From positions 93,284 through 157,283 of the forward strand of contig NGFI01000006.1 of NCBI GenBank assembly GCA_002215645.1: DNA of 64,000 nucleotides. Reading direction: 5' to 3'. The stretch's first letter is position 1. Every line of letters begins with the position of its first letter. The notes under the pieces are model-generated. The model saw nothing but the letters and a program-made list of their open reading frames with translations. It did not search any database and was not told the origin of the DNA. The position numbers and the translations under genes were made by a program. This stretch comes from Gemmatimonadetes bacterium 2013_60CM_65_52 (GTDB taxonomy: Bacteria; Gemmatimonadota; Gemmatimonadetes; Gemmatimonadales; Gemmatimonadaceae). Below, piece by piece: positions 36,401-43,905 of the stretch.

Positions 36401-36804
36401 ATCAGCAGAAGCAGGCGTGGGAGAAGTTCATCCAGCAGGACGACTATCTCAGCGCACATCGCGGGCAGTATGCCGAGAAGAACGCGGTGTTCATGCCGAT
36501 CGTGATGCGGACGGATTTGAGCATCTCGCAGGAGATCTCGCGTCAGGTCGGCGGCCGCACGAACGGTCTGGAAGTGCGGTTCGACGTCCTGAACTTCGGC
36601 AACCTGCTGAATCACAACTGGGGCGTGGGCCAGCGCATCGTGACGACGTCGCCGCTCACCACCCCAGGCGCGGACGCACAGGGCCGGCTGGCGTATCGCC
36701 TACGGAACATCAACAACCAGCTCGTCGATCACACGTACGATCCTTCGGTCGGACTCGGGGATGTGTATCGGTTGCAGCTCAGTCTGCGATACAATTTCTA
36801 CTAG
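33478..36804 (+). CDS. Oar-type TonB-dependent outer-membrane receptor with carboxypeptidase-like regulatory domain
   Basis: Large outer-membrane protein of 1108 residues. ATG 33478 follows GAGGA and starts a signal peptide (FLLNVAPMLAFAAATVQAQG). Residues about 27-115 form a carboxypeptidase-regulatory-like beta domain (GSMSGVITSNGAPAPGVSVI, TRDDGRYTISAMRVGGPYRV). A plug-like region follows (VQRDAIAAMPTISGRLDAL, QNITVDG-type MNNITVDGSYFNN, ANVNTVTRSGTNQFKGS), then a long beta barrel ending in the aromatic LQLSLRYNFY. This is the Oar arrangement common in Bacteroidota, Gemmatimonadota and myxobacteria, used for large substrate uptake or adhesion. The ligand is unknown. Confidence 0.9.
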   Translation: MRRLARFLLNVAPMLAFAAATVQAQGVTTGSMSGVITSNGAPAPGVSVIALHVESGSRYAAVTRDDGRYTISAMRVGGPYRVSVSRIGFQRQRRDSVFITLGQATPMNFDLKSVAVQIEEVTVSGIRDPVMSPDRTGAATTVQRDAIAAMPTISGRLDALVRLTPQAGGTSNPYSFVGQDPRMNNITVDGSYFNNSFGLGNTPGDRTGVAPISLNAVEQVQISVSPFDVRQGNFVGANVNTVTRSGTNQFKGSFLYQTRNQNYIGTKAGANPFDPGLTKYHNIGGWASGPIIPNKLFFFFNYEDDAIEQPGTTFRANLGSETATGSVTRVKASDLDGLATFLQTNFKYAPGAYQGYNNATPAKRLLGKVDYNVNDQNKLSLRYIQLDSKTDVLLSNSSSLGFGNRRSSTFGLNYQASNYNILENIKSLVGELNTSFGNGMTNQLIAGYTTNDESRGALETLFPFVDILESGSVYTSFGSEPFTPNNELRYHTAQFQNTLSIFRDKHTWSVGVSAERYHSENVFFPGSQSAYVYNSLADYYADANGYIANPNRTTSPVTLRRFQVRYMNIPGATKPVQPLDVTYAGIYAQDEWTPTPRLTLDIGARIDVPRFDNTAYDNPNVDKLVFRDENGNAVQYNSGALPKATPLFSPRLGFNWDANGDRTMQFRGGVGIFTGKPAYVWISNQIGNTGVLTGFDQLDNTTARPWNPDPNAYKPKGTPTGAPAASVDLAVTDQNFKFPQIWRGDIAVDKRLPWDLVGTGEFIYNHDLNGVYYINANLPAAQSAFVGADARPRWTGTSCNAPTPGPCVTRLNNTAGNVITNAIVLKNQSVGYSWNSAFSLERAFSSGFSAKAAYSYGVARNTVDPGSIASGSWSSNAVSRDPNNPGVGYSQYSPGHRLFLTESLRRNWFGFGNTTITAFTEWATPTNFSYIFSGDANGDGNTSNDLLYVPKDTSEMYFQQYTQGTGATAVTFTVDQQKQAWEKFIQQDDYLSAHRGQYAEKNAVFMPIVMRTDLSISQEISRQVGGRTNGLEVRFDVLNFGNLLNHNWGVGQRIVTTSPLTTPGADAQGRLAYRLRNINNQLVDHTYDPSVGLGDVYRLQLSLRYNFY

Positions 36805-36846
36805 GTAGGTCGGTAGGTCGGCAAGACAGACACAACACAGCACACC

Positions 36847-36880
36847 AGACGCCCCGTCGAGAGTCATCGGCGGGGCGTCT
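36847..36880 (+). terminator. Possible terminator hairpin after the Oar-like gene
   Basis: AGACGCCCCG (36847-36856) pairs perfectly with CGGGGCGTCT (36871-36880) across a 14-nt loop, 43 bp past the stop codon. No T run follows, so an intrinsic terminator is only likely. The rest of the gap 36805-37105 shows nothing else. Confidence 0.45.
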
Positions 36881-37105
36881 GTCGCGTCCCGCAATGAATC
36901 AGGCCGTCCCGCGTTCGATCGATGACGCTCGAATGACGGCCCCGTCGCATACTCGTTCCCGTCGGGAGCAACACCGGCCGTAGCGCGAGTCGTCAGCGCT
37001 GACCGGAGCGGGTCGCGCGAATCGAGAGAGGGTTCGACCACAGGCCAGGCGGCACGGCGGGACTGTCCCGTGCGACGTCGCCGGCACCTTCCATCGAGGC
37101 ACGCC

Positions 37106-37309
37106 ATGCACAACAAGAACATCGGCGCGGAGCTCAGCGCCATGACGGAGGAGGAGCAGCTCCAGGTCAACGGAGGCGACGGGGAATTCGCGAGGACGGT
37201 CGGCTGGTTCGTGGGTTACGCCGCGGGCTGCACGCTCATGGCGCTGGACTTCAACAACAAGGTGGCCCACGGCATCACCCCGATCTTCTACGACGGCAAC
37301 GTGTACTGA
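37106..37309 (+). CDS. Bacteriocin-like precursor peptide 1 (double-glycine leader)
   Basis: Peptide of 67 residues starting MHNKNIGAELSAM. The leader ELSAMTEEEQLQVNGG matches the double-glycine pattern recognised by C39 peptidases, with cleavage predicted after residue 24. The mature part of 43 residues begins DGEFARTVGWFVGYAAG; it has GxxxG-type spacing (GWFVG, GYAAG), one Cys and an aromatic C-terminus (IFYDGNVY). GAGG lies 8 nt before the ATG. It is 30 bp before a second such peptide and upstream of a C39 exporter. Activity is inferred only. Confidence 0.75.
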   Translation: MHNKNIGAELSAMTEEEQLQVNGGDGEFARTVGWFVGYAAGCTLMALDFNNKVAHGITPIFYDGNVY

Positions 37310-37339
37310 TCGGCCCCACCCTCCGACACGGAGCGAGCC

Positions 37340-37513
37340 ATGAACAGCACTACGGAGTTTCAGCAGCTGAGCGAAGCGGAAAGCGAAGCGATCGTCGCAG
37401 GGGCGGCAGTCCCCATTCTCCAGGTGATCGTCGGCGCAGTCGTCGCCGACATCGTGCAACACTGGTCGGACTTCACGAAGGGAGTGGCCGAGGGTTGGGG
37501 AACCACCAGGTGA
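37340..37513 (+). CDS. Bacteriocin-like precursor peptide 2 (GA-type leader)
   Basis: Peptide of 57 residues with ATG 37340 preceded by GGAG. The leader MNSTTEFQQLSEAESEAIV is acidic and amphipathic with the LSExE pattern of C39 substrates, and ends in AGA. Cleavage after Gly-Ala would release about 35 residues with a hydrophobic helix (VPILQVIVGAVVADIV) and a polar tail (DFTKGVAEGWGTTR). Together with peptide 1 it looks like a two-peptide (class IIb type) pair. It is below usual gene-calling length. Confidence 0.7.
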   Translation: MNSTTEFQQLSEAESEAIVAGAAVPILQVIVGAVVADIVQHWSDFTKGVAEGWGTTR

Positions 37514-37578
37514 GGCGAGCGTCGTCGGTGGTGAGGCATGGGGCCTTGCCACCGGCGATCGTCGCCTTGGAGAACCGA

Positions 37579-38370
37579 ATGTTCAACCGGATTCAGCGAA
37601 TGATTGGTGTCACTCTATTGACGATGCTCGGTGTCCTTCCCGTGGGCGGGCTCGAGACGATCTATGCGTTCGTCCCGCCACCCGTCGGTACCGTCGTCGC
37701 CGTTTTACTGGTCGCCGGTACGGCGTCTGTCGCGCGCGCCTATCTGTTCGGCGCCTATCGCCGATCGTCGACGCATCGTCGCGCAGCCATCGGGCTTTCT
37801 CTGTCAGCGGCGCTATGCGTGACCGCATTCAACGCCGTGCAGCATCACTGGATGCAAGCGCAGCCCATCGCGCTGCTCGTCGAAGCGTCTGTCCCGCCCT
37901 GGGGAACCGTCTCGAACCTCCTTGTTGGCCTTGTGTTGGCTCCTATGCTCGAGGAATTCCTCTTTCGCGGCTACATGCTCTCGAGGTTGCTGACCATGGT
38001 TTCCGCTCCCACGGCCGTGATGCTGAGCGCGGTGACGTTCGCGATCATCCACATGGACACCAGCCGGCTGCTGGGGCAATTCCTCACGGGCATTTTGCTG
38101 GCGACCATCGTCGTGGCGACGTCGCGCCTCTGGCTCGCCATCCTCGCGCATGCATTCATCAGCGGCAGCTCGATGCTCGAAGACGCGGCCGTGCAGGCCG
38201 GACTCCCGGACGCGATGGGCCGCCTCTATGTCGTGATGTGCGCCGCGATCGCCGTGCTGGCCGCATGGGAATTTCGACGCGTTCTCCGTACGACGGCCTG
38301 GAAGTCATTCTCCAACGGCTATCGAAACGTGAGCCGCCCGGTCACGTGGGATGCGGAGCCGCTGCTGTAG
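37579..38370 (+). CDS. CPBP (CAAX-like) intramembrane protease
   Basis: Polytopic membrane protein of 263 residues with the CPBP glutamate motif MLEEFLFRGYMLS near residue 124, FAIIHMDTSR (FxxxH) and ILAHAFISGSS as the third catalytic segment. In bacteriocin loci such proteins often give self-immunity; a role in peptide processing is the alternative. ATG 37579 follows GGAG; an in-frame TTG at 37495 overlaps peptide 2 and is less likely. It sits between the precursors and the exporter genes, 6 bp before the adaptor gene. Confidence 0.85.
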   Translation: MFNRIQRMIGVTLLTMLGVLPVGGLETIYAFVPPPVGTVVAVLLVAGTASVARAYLFGAYRRSSTHRRAAIGLSLSAALCVTAFNAVQHHWMQAQPIALLVEASVPPWGTVSNLLVGLVLAPMLEEFLFRGYMLSRLLTMVSAPTAVMLSAVTFAIIHMDTSRLLGQFLTGILLATIVVATSRLWLAILAHAFISGSSMLEDAAVQAGLPDAMGRLYVVMCAAIAVLAAWEFRRVLRTTAWKSFSNGYRNVSRPVTWDAEPLL

Positions 38371-38376
38371 TCTTCC

Positions 38377-38898
38377 ATGTCAGCGACACACGAGAGCCTG
38401 CCATCGATCGCACTCGACGATTCCCTGGAATCGTTGCGGTCGGCCCATCACACGTGGACGCGTGCGCTCTACCTGTGCACGGTCGGCGCTGCCGTAACCG
38501 CACTGTCCGTCCTGGCAGCCATTCCCGTCGATGTCATAGTGACCGCCGCTGGCCAGCTCACACCGATGACGGATCAACACAGCTCGCTCGTGGCTGACCT
38601 TCTCGTGCGTCCGTCCGACGCGATATACCTGCACGACGGTCAACGAGCTCAGCTCGGCGTCGATGGATTCAACGTGCAGGAATGGGGCGTCATCGAGGGC
38701 ACCGTCCGTCAGGTGGCGTCCGACTACACCCTGGTTGATGGCAAGCCGCTGTTCCAAACAATCGTGGTGCTCGACGACGAGACCCTTCGTCGCCCGAACG
38801 CACGCGCGCGGCTTGGCGCGGGGCTGCGAGTGCATGCCCGTGTGCTCGTCTCGCGAGCTCGTCTGCTGGATCTCGTCCGCCATCGGGAGACGCGTTGA
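38377..38898 (+). CDS. Minimal HlyD/MFP-like secretion adaptor
   Basis: Protein of 173 residues with one N-terminal transmembrane helix (LYLCTVGAAVTALSVLAAI) then a short periplasmic beta region (VDVIVTAAGQLTPM, SDAIYLHDGQRAQLGVDGF, GLRVHARVLVSRARLLDLV). The order and the following C39 ABC exporter suggest a membrane-fusion adaptor. It lacks the long coiled coil and lipoyl-type repeat of full HlyD proteins, which are usually about 400 residues. No frameshift is apparent, so it may be naturally reduced. The stop shares its last base with the exporter ATG (TGATG). Confidence 0.7.
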   Translation: MSATHESLPSIALDDSLESLRSAHHTWTRALYLCTVGAAVTALSVLAAIPVDVIVTAAGQLTPMTDQHSSLVADLLVRPSDAIYLHDGQRAQLGVDGFNVQEWGVIEGTVRQVASDYTLVDGKPLFQTIVVLDDETLRRPNARARLGAGLRVHARVLVSRARLLDLVRHRETR

Positions 38899-41075
38899 TG
38901 CTGCGGCGAGTGCCGAAGCTTCGACAGCATGATGCAACGGACTGCGGTGTTGCGTGTCTCGCCAGCATCATGCGCTTCCACCGGCGGCCAATCTCCATCA
39001 TGCGGCTGCGCCAACTCGCCGAGACCGACCAGCAGGGGACGACGCTCCTCGGTCTCTCGCGTGCGGCGACGCAGTTGGGTTATTCCGCGAAGGCGGTGCG
39101 AGGAACCGCCGATCAGCTTCGGCATGCACCCATGCCAGCTATCGCCCATGTGCTGAACTCCCGAGGCGAGCGGCACTATGTCGTCCTCGAGCGGGCAAAC
39201 GCCCGGCGTGTCTGGCTGATGGATCCAGAGAGCGGCGACCGACAATCGTCACGTCGTCGAGAGTTCGACGGCCGGTGGAGCGGCGCGCTGTTGTTGTTGG
39301 CGCCGAGTGCGGCGCACGGCGCGCGGAGAGCCGAGGTGGGTCGGGGTGCGCGTCTGCGCATGCTGATGCGGCCTCACGTCGCGGCATTAGCACAAGCGCT
39401 AATGGGTGCGCTCGTGTACACCGTGCTCACGCTGACCATGTCCGTCTACGTCCAGCAGATCGTGGACACGGTCATAGCCGCGGGACGGGCGGGACCGCTT
39501 CGTGTCATGACGCTCGCGATGCTGGCCATCACCGTGGCGCAGGGCGTCATCGGAAGCCTTCGTGCGTTGCTGATGCTTCATGTGGGACAACACGTGGACG
39601 CAGAGCTGATCCTCGGCTATTACGCTCATCTCATCCGTCTGCCGCAGCGCTTCTTCGAGCGCATGCGCGTGGGGGAGCTGACGTCGCGCATCACCGACGC
39701 CGTGAAGATCCGCACGTTCGTGAGCGACGTGCTCGTGGAGGCGTTCGCCGACGTCCTTGTAGTCGGAGCGTCCGCGGCATTGATGTTCGTGTACGACTGG
39801 CGACTCGCGGCATGGACGCTGTCGACCCTGCCGGCGTACCTCGGCCTCTTTCTGATCGGCGGCCGGTTCAGCCGCGGTAAACAGCGCGCCCTCGTGGCGC
39901 GCGGTGCGGCGCTCGAGGCGCACGTGGTGGAGTCGCTCACTGCCGTCGGCACCATCAAGCGATTCGGGCTCGAGGAGCGGACGACACAGGAGACGGAAGC
40001 GCGGCTGGTGCGCTTCTTCCGCGATGCGGCGTCTGCGGCGCGTGTCTCCGTCTGGGTGAATACGCTCGCCGGCGTCATCGGGCGGGCTGGTACGATCGGG
40101 CTCCTGTGGATTGGTGCATCGCGCGCACTCGAGCATGGTCTCACCGCTGGACAGCTGATGTCGTGCTATGCGCTGATGGCGTTTCTCACGGGCCCCGCGC
40201 TCTCGCTCGTGAGCTTCGGCCGATCCATCGAGGAAGCACGCATCGCGGGTGAGCGGCTGTTCGACGTGATGGAGATGGAATCCGAAGTGCGGCCCTCGCC
40301 GCTTCGGTTGCCCGCGTCGCATCCGGGAGACGTTCGCTTCGATCACGTCACCTTTCGTTATGGCAGCCGCGCGACAACGCTCGCCAATGTGTCGTTGCGC
40401 TGCATGGAGGGGCGGGTGACCGCGATCGTTGGGCCGAGTGGGTCGGGAAAGAGCACGGTCGCGGCGCTGGTGCAGCGTCTGTACGAGGTGGATGAGGGAC
40501 GGGTTCTGATCGGCGCGCACGACATCAGGCATCTCGATCTCGCGAATCTGCGACGCCGCGTGTGCGTGGTGCCGCAGACGGTGGATCTCTTTGCGGGCAG
40601 TGTCCTGGAGAACGTCGTGCTGGACGATCCGCGGCCCGACGTCGACCGTGTGTTGCAGCTCTGCGACGACATCGGGCTGCGGGAGCGTATCGAGCGGTTG
40701 CCGGCGGGATTCCTGACGGAGGTCGGGGAGCGGGGTATCTCGTTATCCGGCGGAGAGCGGCAGCGTCTCGCCGTGGCGCGCGCGCTTTATCGCCAGCCTG
40801 CGGTGCTCATCCTCGACGAGGCGACGTCGGCGCTCGATGCGGCGAACGAGCAGCTCGTTCTGGCGGCCGCGCAGCGTGCGGCTCAGACGGGGACGACCGT
40901 GATCGTCATCGCGCACAGGCTGGCGTTGATTCGTGGGGCGGACCACATCATCGCGCTGTCCGACGGTCGTGTGGCCGAAGAAGGCCGGCATGTGGATCTG
41001 CTTGCGCGGAGTGGAGCGTACGCGACGCTCTGGGCCGACCAGCATACCTCTGCGCCGCTGGCCGCCGCCGGATAG
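38898..41075 (+). CDS. Peptidase-containing ABC exporter (C39, bacteriocin type)
   Basis: PCAT of 726 residues that cleaves double-glycine leaders and exports the peptides. The N-terminal C39 domain has the catalytic Cys in HDATDCGVACLASIMRF, His in GERHYVVLE and the following Asp (WLMDPESG). Six transmembrane helices (about 165-430) follow, then the ATPase with Walker A GPSGSGKST, signature ISLSGGERQRL, Walker B AVLILDEATSALD and the H-loop VIAHRL. The sequence looks fully functional. The start is ATG 38898, not the adjacent in-frame TTG. Confidence 0.94.
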   Translation: MLRRVPKLRQHDATDCGVACLASIMRFHRRPISIMRLRQLAETDQQGTTLLGLSRAATQLGYSAKAVRGTADQLRHAPMPAIAHVLNSRGERHYVVLERANARRVWLMDPESGDRQSSRRREFDGRWSGALLLLAPSAAHGARRAEVGRGARLRMLMRPHVAALAQALMGALVYTVLTLTMSVYVQQIVDTVIAAGRAGPLRVMTLAMLAITVAQGVIGSLRALLMLHVGQHVDAELILGYYAHLIRLPQRFFERMRVGELTSRITDAVKIRTFVSDVLVEAFADVLVVGASAALMFVYDWRLAAWTLSTLPAYLGLFLIGGRFSRGKQRALVARGAALEAHVVESLTAVGTIKRFGLEERTTQETEARLVRFFRDAASAARVSVWVNTLAGVIGRAGTIGLLWIGASRALEHGLTAGQLMSCYALMAFLTGPALSLVSFGRSIEEARIAGERLFDVMEMESEVRPSPLRLPASHPGDVRFDHVTFRYGSRATTLANVSLRCMEGRVTAIVGPSGSGKSTVAALVQRLYEVDEGRVLIGAHDIRHLDLANLRRRVCVVPQTVDLFAGSVLENVVLDDPRPDVDRVLQLCDDIGLRERIERLPAGFLTEVGERGISLSGGERQRLAVARALYRQPAVLILDEATSALDAANEQLVLAAAQRAAQTGTTVIVIAHRLALIRGADHIIALSDGRVAEEGRHVDLLARSGAYATLWADQHTSAPLAAAG

Positions 41076-41130
41076 CCCTCACGGAGCGTGGGTCTTCGCG
41101 ATACGATTCGAGGACCTGGCCCGTCTCCGG

Positions 41131-41727
41131 ATGCCGATCATGCGAAAGGGAATTCAGGACATTGCAGCAATGCTGGCGTCCGCGGTGATGCTCACCGGTT
41201 GCACGCCGAACGACCCGGAAACGGCGGTGAGTCCGGTGCAGGCCGTGACGCGAACTACCGAGCGCCTCCAGCAGTCGAATGACGTCTACACCCGGCGCGG
41301 CGACGACGGTGTGCTGATCACGAAGGTCCAGGAGCCGGCGCCGAAGGTGTGGGATGCGCTCAAGGCTGCGCTGGCGGATCGCAATGTGACGCTGACCGTC
41401 TTCGACCGTTCGGGGGGCCGGATGGGCGACACCGCCATGGTCTTCATGCGGCGATGGAGTGGTCAAACCGCGTCCTACTATTTCGATTGCGGGCAGTCGA
41501 TGACGGGGCGGCGTGCCGACGAGGATCGGCTTCGCGCAGTGCTCCTGGCGCAGTTGACGCGCCTTCGGGAGGACACGATCGCGGTGGCGGTGCATTTCTC
41601 GGCGTTTGCGTCGCCGATCACGATGGGGGCGAGCGCGGCGACGGCACAGTGCACAAGCACGGGACGCGGGGAAATGGACCTGCTGGACGACGTGCGGCGG
41701 CGGCTCGGGATCGTGCAAGCCAGGTGA
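41131..41727 (+). CDS. Putative lipoprotein
   Basis: Protein of about 198 residues with a lipoprotein signal peptide (IQDIAAMLASAVMLTGC, lipobox LTGC). The body has DVYTRRGDDGVLITKVQEPA, KVWDALKAALADRNVTLTVF and a C-terminal LLDDVRRRLGIVQ; no family is recognised. ATG 41131 or 41140 may be the start. It is 55 bp after the exporter gene and 72 bp before tRNA-Phe. A link to the bacteriocin cluster is possible but unproven. Confidence 0.65.
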   Translation: MPIMRKGIQDIAAMLASAVMLTGCTPNDPETAVSPVQAVTRTTERLQQSNDVYTRRGDDGVLITKVQEPAPKVWDALKAALADRNVTLTVFDRSGGRMGDTAMVFMRRWSGQTASYYFDCGQSMTGRRADEDRLRAVLLAQLTRLREDTIAVAVHFSAFASPITMGASAATAQCTSTGRGEMDLLDDVRRRLGIVQAR

Positions 41728-41799
41728 CGCCGCGTCGGTGACAAGGGGGTACACTGAGGCGCCGGGAGTGGCTAGACTATCAGGTCGTCTGACGCAGGC

Positions 41800-41872
<73 letters not shown>

Positions 41873-41874
<2 letters not shown>

Positions 41875-42390
41875 GCTGTAACTCTTTTTATAACAAGGTG
41901 ATACGAGACGGCGGCCACCTCGCAAGGTGGCCGCTTCCGTGTGAAAAGTCCCCAAAAAGTCCCCAAAGTTGCGACAATCTTCAGGGAAGAGTCTCTGCGC
42001 CCTGAAGTCCAACTCCCTTACTCGCCGAAACGGTGTCTGGGCTCGGCTTCATGCACCTGTCGAGCTGTGTCGCCGAGGGTCCGCGAAGAAGCGAACACTC
42101 CGCGTCACTTGGGCGATCTTGTCTGTGAGTGGCGCACAAGGAAGCCGACGCAGCGAACGAGGGGCTCGACGAATGATGTGCAGAAAGACGGCGCCATTCA
42201 CGCAGCAGACCACCCGTCGGCGTACCAGATTCGCGAGCGCAGGGTGGTACCGGAGATCGGGCTACGGCTTACGAAGCCGGCGCAAAAGCAGCAGCTTTCC
42301 GGCCCCGTAAATGAGTGAGCTACAGAATAGGCGTAGGCAGCCACATAGGCTCTCTAATCAGGCCATTCTGCCTTTTGAAAGAGGTCAGAT
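41873..42390. other. Gap after tRNA-Phe with island-end repeats, no gene recognised
   Basis: It holds a hairpin (41911-41934), then the tandem motif AGTCCCCAAAAAGTCCCC near 41947-41964, also found beyond the right repeat. Open frames to 42318 have no recognisable content on either strand, and I found no integrase remnant. GAAAGAGGTCAGAT precedes the next start. Confidence 0.6.
41911..41934 (+). terminator. Hairpin downstream of tRNA-Phe
   Basis: GCGGCCACCT (41911-41920) pairs perfectly with AGGTGGCCGC (41925-41934) across CGCA. Only TT follows, so termination strength is uncertain. A degenerate version lies at about 53084-53106 beyond the right repeat. Confidence 0.5.
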
Positions 42391-43311
42391 ATGCTGAATC
42401 CACTCGCGGACTTCGGCAAGACGGCACAAGGACTCGCTCGAAACCCCTTGGGCATCATCGCGCTCTTTATCGTCCTGGTGTACGGCATCGCCGGACTCGT
42501 GCTCACCAGTTCCGTCGCCAGCCTTACGCATGACGAGCGACAGCCGCTGCTCTGGTTCCTCGTAGGATTTCCGGTTATCGTGCTGGGCGTCTTTGGCTGG
42601 CTAGTAAGCTCTCATCATAGAAAGCTTTACGGCCCGCAAGATTACAAGAGTGATCGCTCCTTCTTGCAGACTCTCGCCCCGGATGTGCAACGACTCCGCC
42701 TCAATGAAGAGGTGGCCAGACTTGAGGGCGCCGAGGACAATACGTCCGTTGAAGAGGGTGTTTCTCCGCCGGCTGGCTTTTCCCTACCGTCGGCGATACG
42801 GGAGGAGCCAAATAGACTCCCTGCCGGGTCGGGCCCGGTTGAAGCAGCCGAGCTCACAACGTCAGCTCAGCGGCGCGCCGAGTCTCGGGCGGCTGTACTC
42901 CTCGCAGAGGAGCTGGTGTTACGACAACTTGAGAGCGAGTTTTCTGCCCCGGCGCGCCGCCAAGTCACGATTACCACGCCAACGGGATCCGTGAGTCTCG
43001 ACGGCGTGATTCCCAATGAGCACGGAGGAGTCGCTATTGAGATCAAGTTGCTACGCCATGCGACGGCGGAGAAGAATGCGTTGCGCCTGGTAATGGAGTT
43101 CACTTCGATTGTTCACCGCTTCTTTGCCATTCAGCCCGGTGGTGATTGGCTCTTTGTCCTAGCAATCGTTTGTGATGATGTGCCGATACCTACGCGGTCT
43201 CTCGTAGAGGGTCGGCTTCGGCGCGCATCAAAGGATCTCGGCAAACGAATTGAAGTTCGCTTCTATGACCTCGCCGCTCTCCGGACAGAGTTCGGCGTGC
43301 CGGCTGCTTAA
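42391..43311 (+). CDS. Membrane-anchored protein with PD-(D/E)XK-like C-terminal domain
   Basis: Protein of 306 residues, first gene of the island. Two hydrophobic helices occupy about residues 20-43 and 52-72 (IIALFIVLVYGIAGLVL; LLWFLVGFPVIVLGVFGWLV). A charged linker follows. The C-terminal 125 residues contain SVSLDGVIPNEHGGVAIEIK, in which the Asp and the EIK fit the active-site spacing of PD-(D/E)XK nucleases, followed by a helix and a strand (WLFVLAIVCDD). The start follows AGAGG. I infer a membrane-linked nuclease-type effector; a non-catalytic role is possible. Confidence 0.55.
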   Translation: MLNPLADFGKTAQGLARNPLGIIALFIVLVYGIAGLVLTSSVASLTHDERQPLLWFLVGFPVIVLGVFGWLVSSHHRKLYGPQDYKSDRSFLQTLAPDVQRLRLNEEVARLEGAEDNTSVEEGVSPPAGFSLPSAIREEPNRLPAGSGPVEAAELTTSAQRRAESRAAVLLAEELVLRQLESEFSAPARRQVTITTPTGSVSLDGVIPNEHGGVAIEIKLLRHATAEKNALRLVMEFTSIVHRFFAIQPGGDWLFVLAIVCDDVPIPTRSLVEGRLRRASKDLGKRIEVRFYDLAALRTEFGVPAA

Positions 43312-43428
43312 CGAGCGCTGAAAACAGGATGACGACAACGGCACCATGCAATTTGTCTAAACCGCGTGTTCCAGCTGGCCTCACCTCCACGCGATTCCCG
43401 CTGTACCCGCCACCACACGAGGCAACGC

Positions 43429-43680
43429 ATGGCCGAAGTGCGCGAACTTGCGGTGTCCAGTCTCTGGCTCGACTCTCGGAACCCGCGATTGCCGGAAGGC
43501 GCCGACGGCCAACCGGAGCTCATTCGAATCATGGCTGAAGTGCAAGGCGACAAGCTGCTTGCCCTCGCCGAAGACATACTCGACCAGGGGCGACATTTTC
43601 GAACCGCCTGTCGCTCCTTCGCGACGTCACCCAGAGAGGCAACGAAAAGCGCAAAGTTGATCAGGTCGGTCAGTCGTTAG
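43429..43680 (+). pseudogene. Truncated ParB-like N-terminal domain fragment
   Basis: Open frame of 83 residues. The first 50 resemble the start of ParB/sulfiredoxin-like domain proteins (ELAVSSLWLDSRNPRLPEG, QPELIRIMAEVQGDKLLALA). After EDILDQG the sequence becomes unlike the family (RHFRTACRSFATSPREATK) and stops. Full proteins of this kind are several hundred residues, so I read it as a remnant broken by a deletion or frameshift. Confidence 0.5.
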
Positions 43681-43905
43681 GTATCGGTCGTTTTCAGTGT
43701 GATTGGACGCGATGCGAGTCACACGGTTCGACAACGGTTCCTGATATTCAACGCTCCCCAATCAAGGAAGTCCGCTCCTTCCCCTTCATGGTCTTTCTTG
43801 CGGGCGGCGTTTCGCGGTTACATCGTCAATGGCGGTGTAGGCCGCTCGGCGCACACCTTCGAGCTCGCCACAAACAATGAACGCCGGCGAATTGGGGGCT
43901 TTCGT

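Noticed and set aside
37815..38597. Plus-strand frame of 260 residues overlapping the CPBP and adaptor genes
   Set aside because: Arg-rich shadow frame of two genes with intact motifs.
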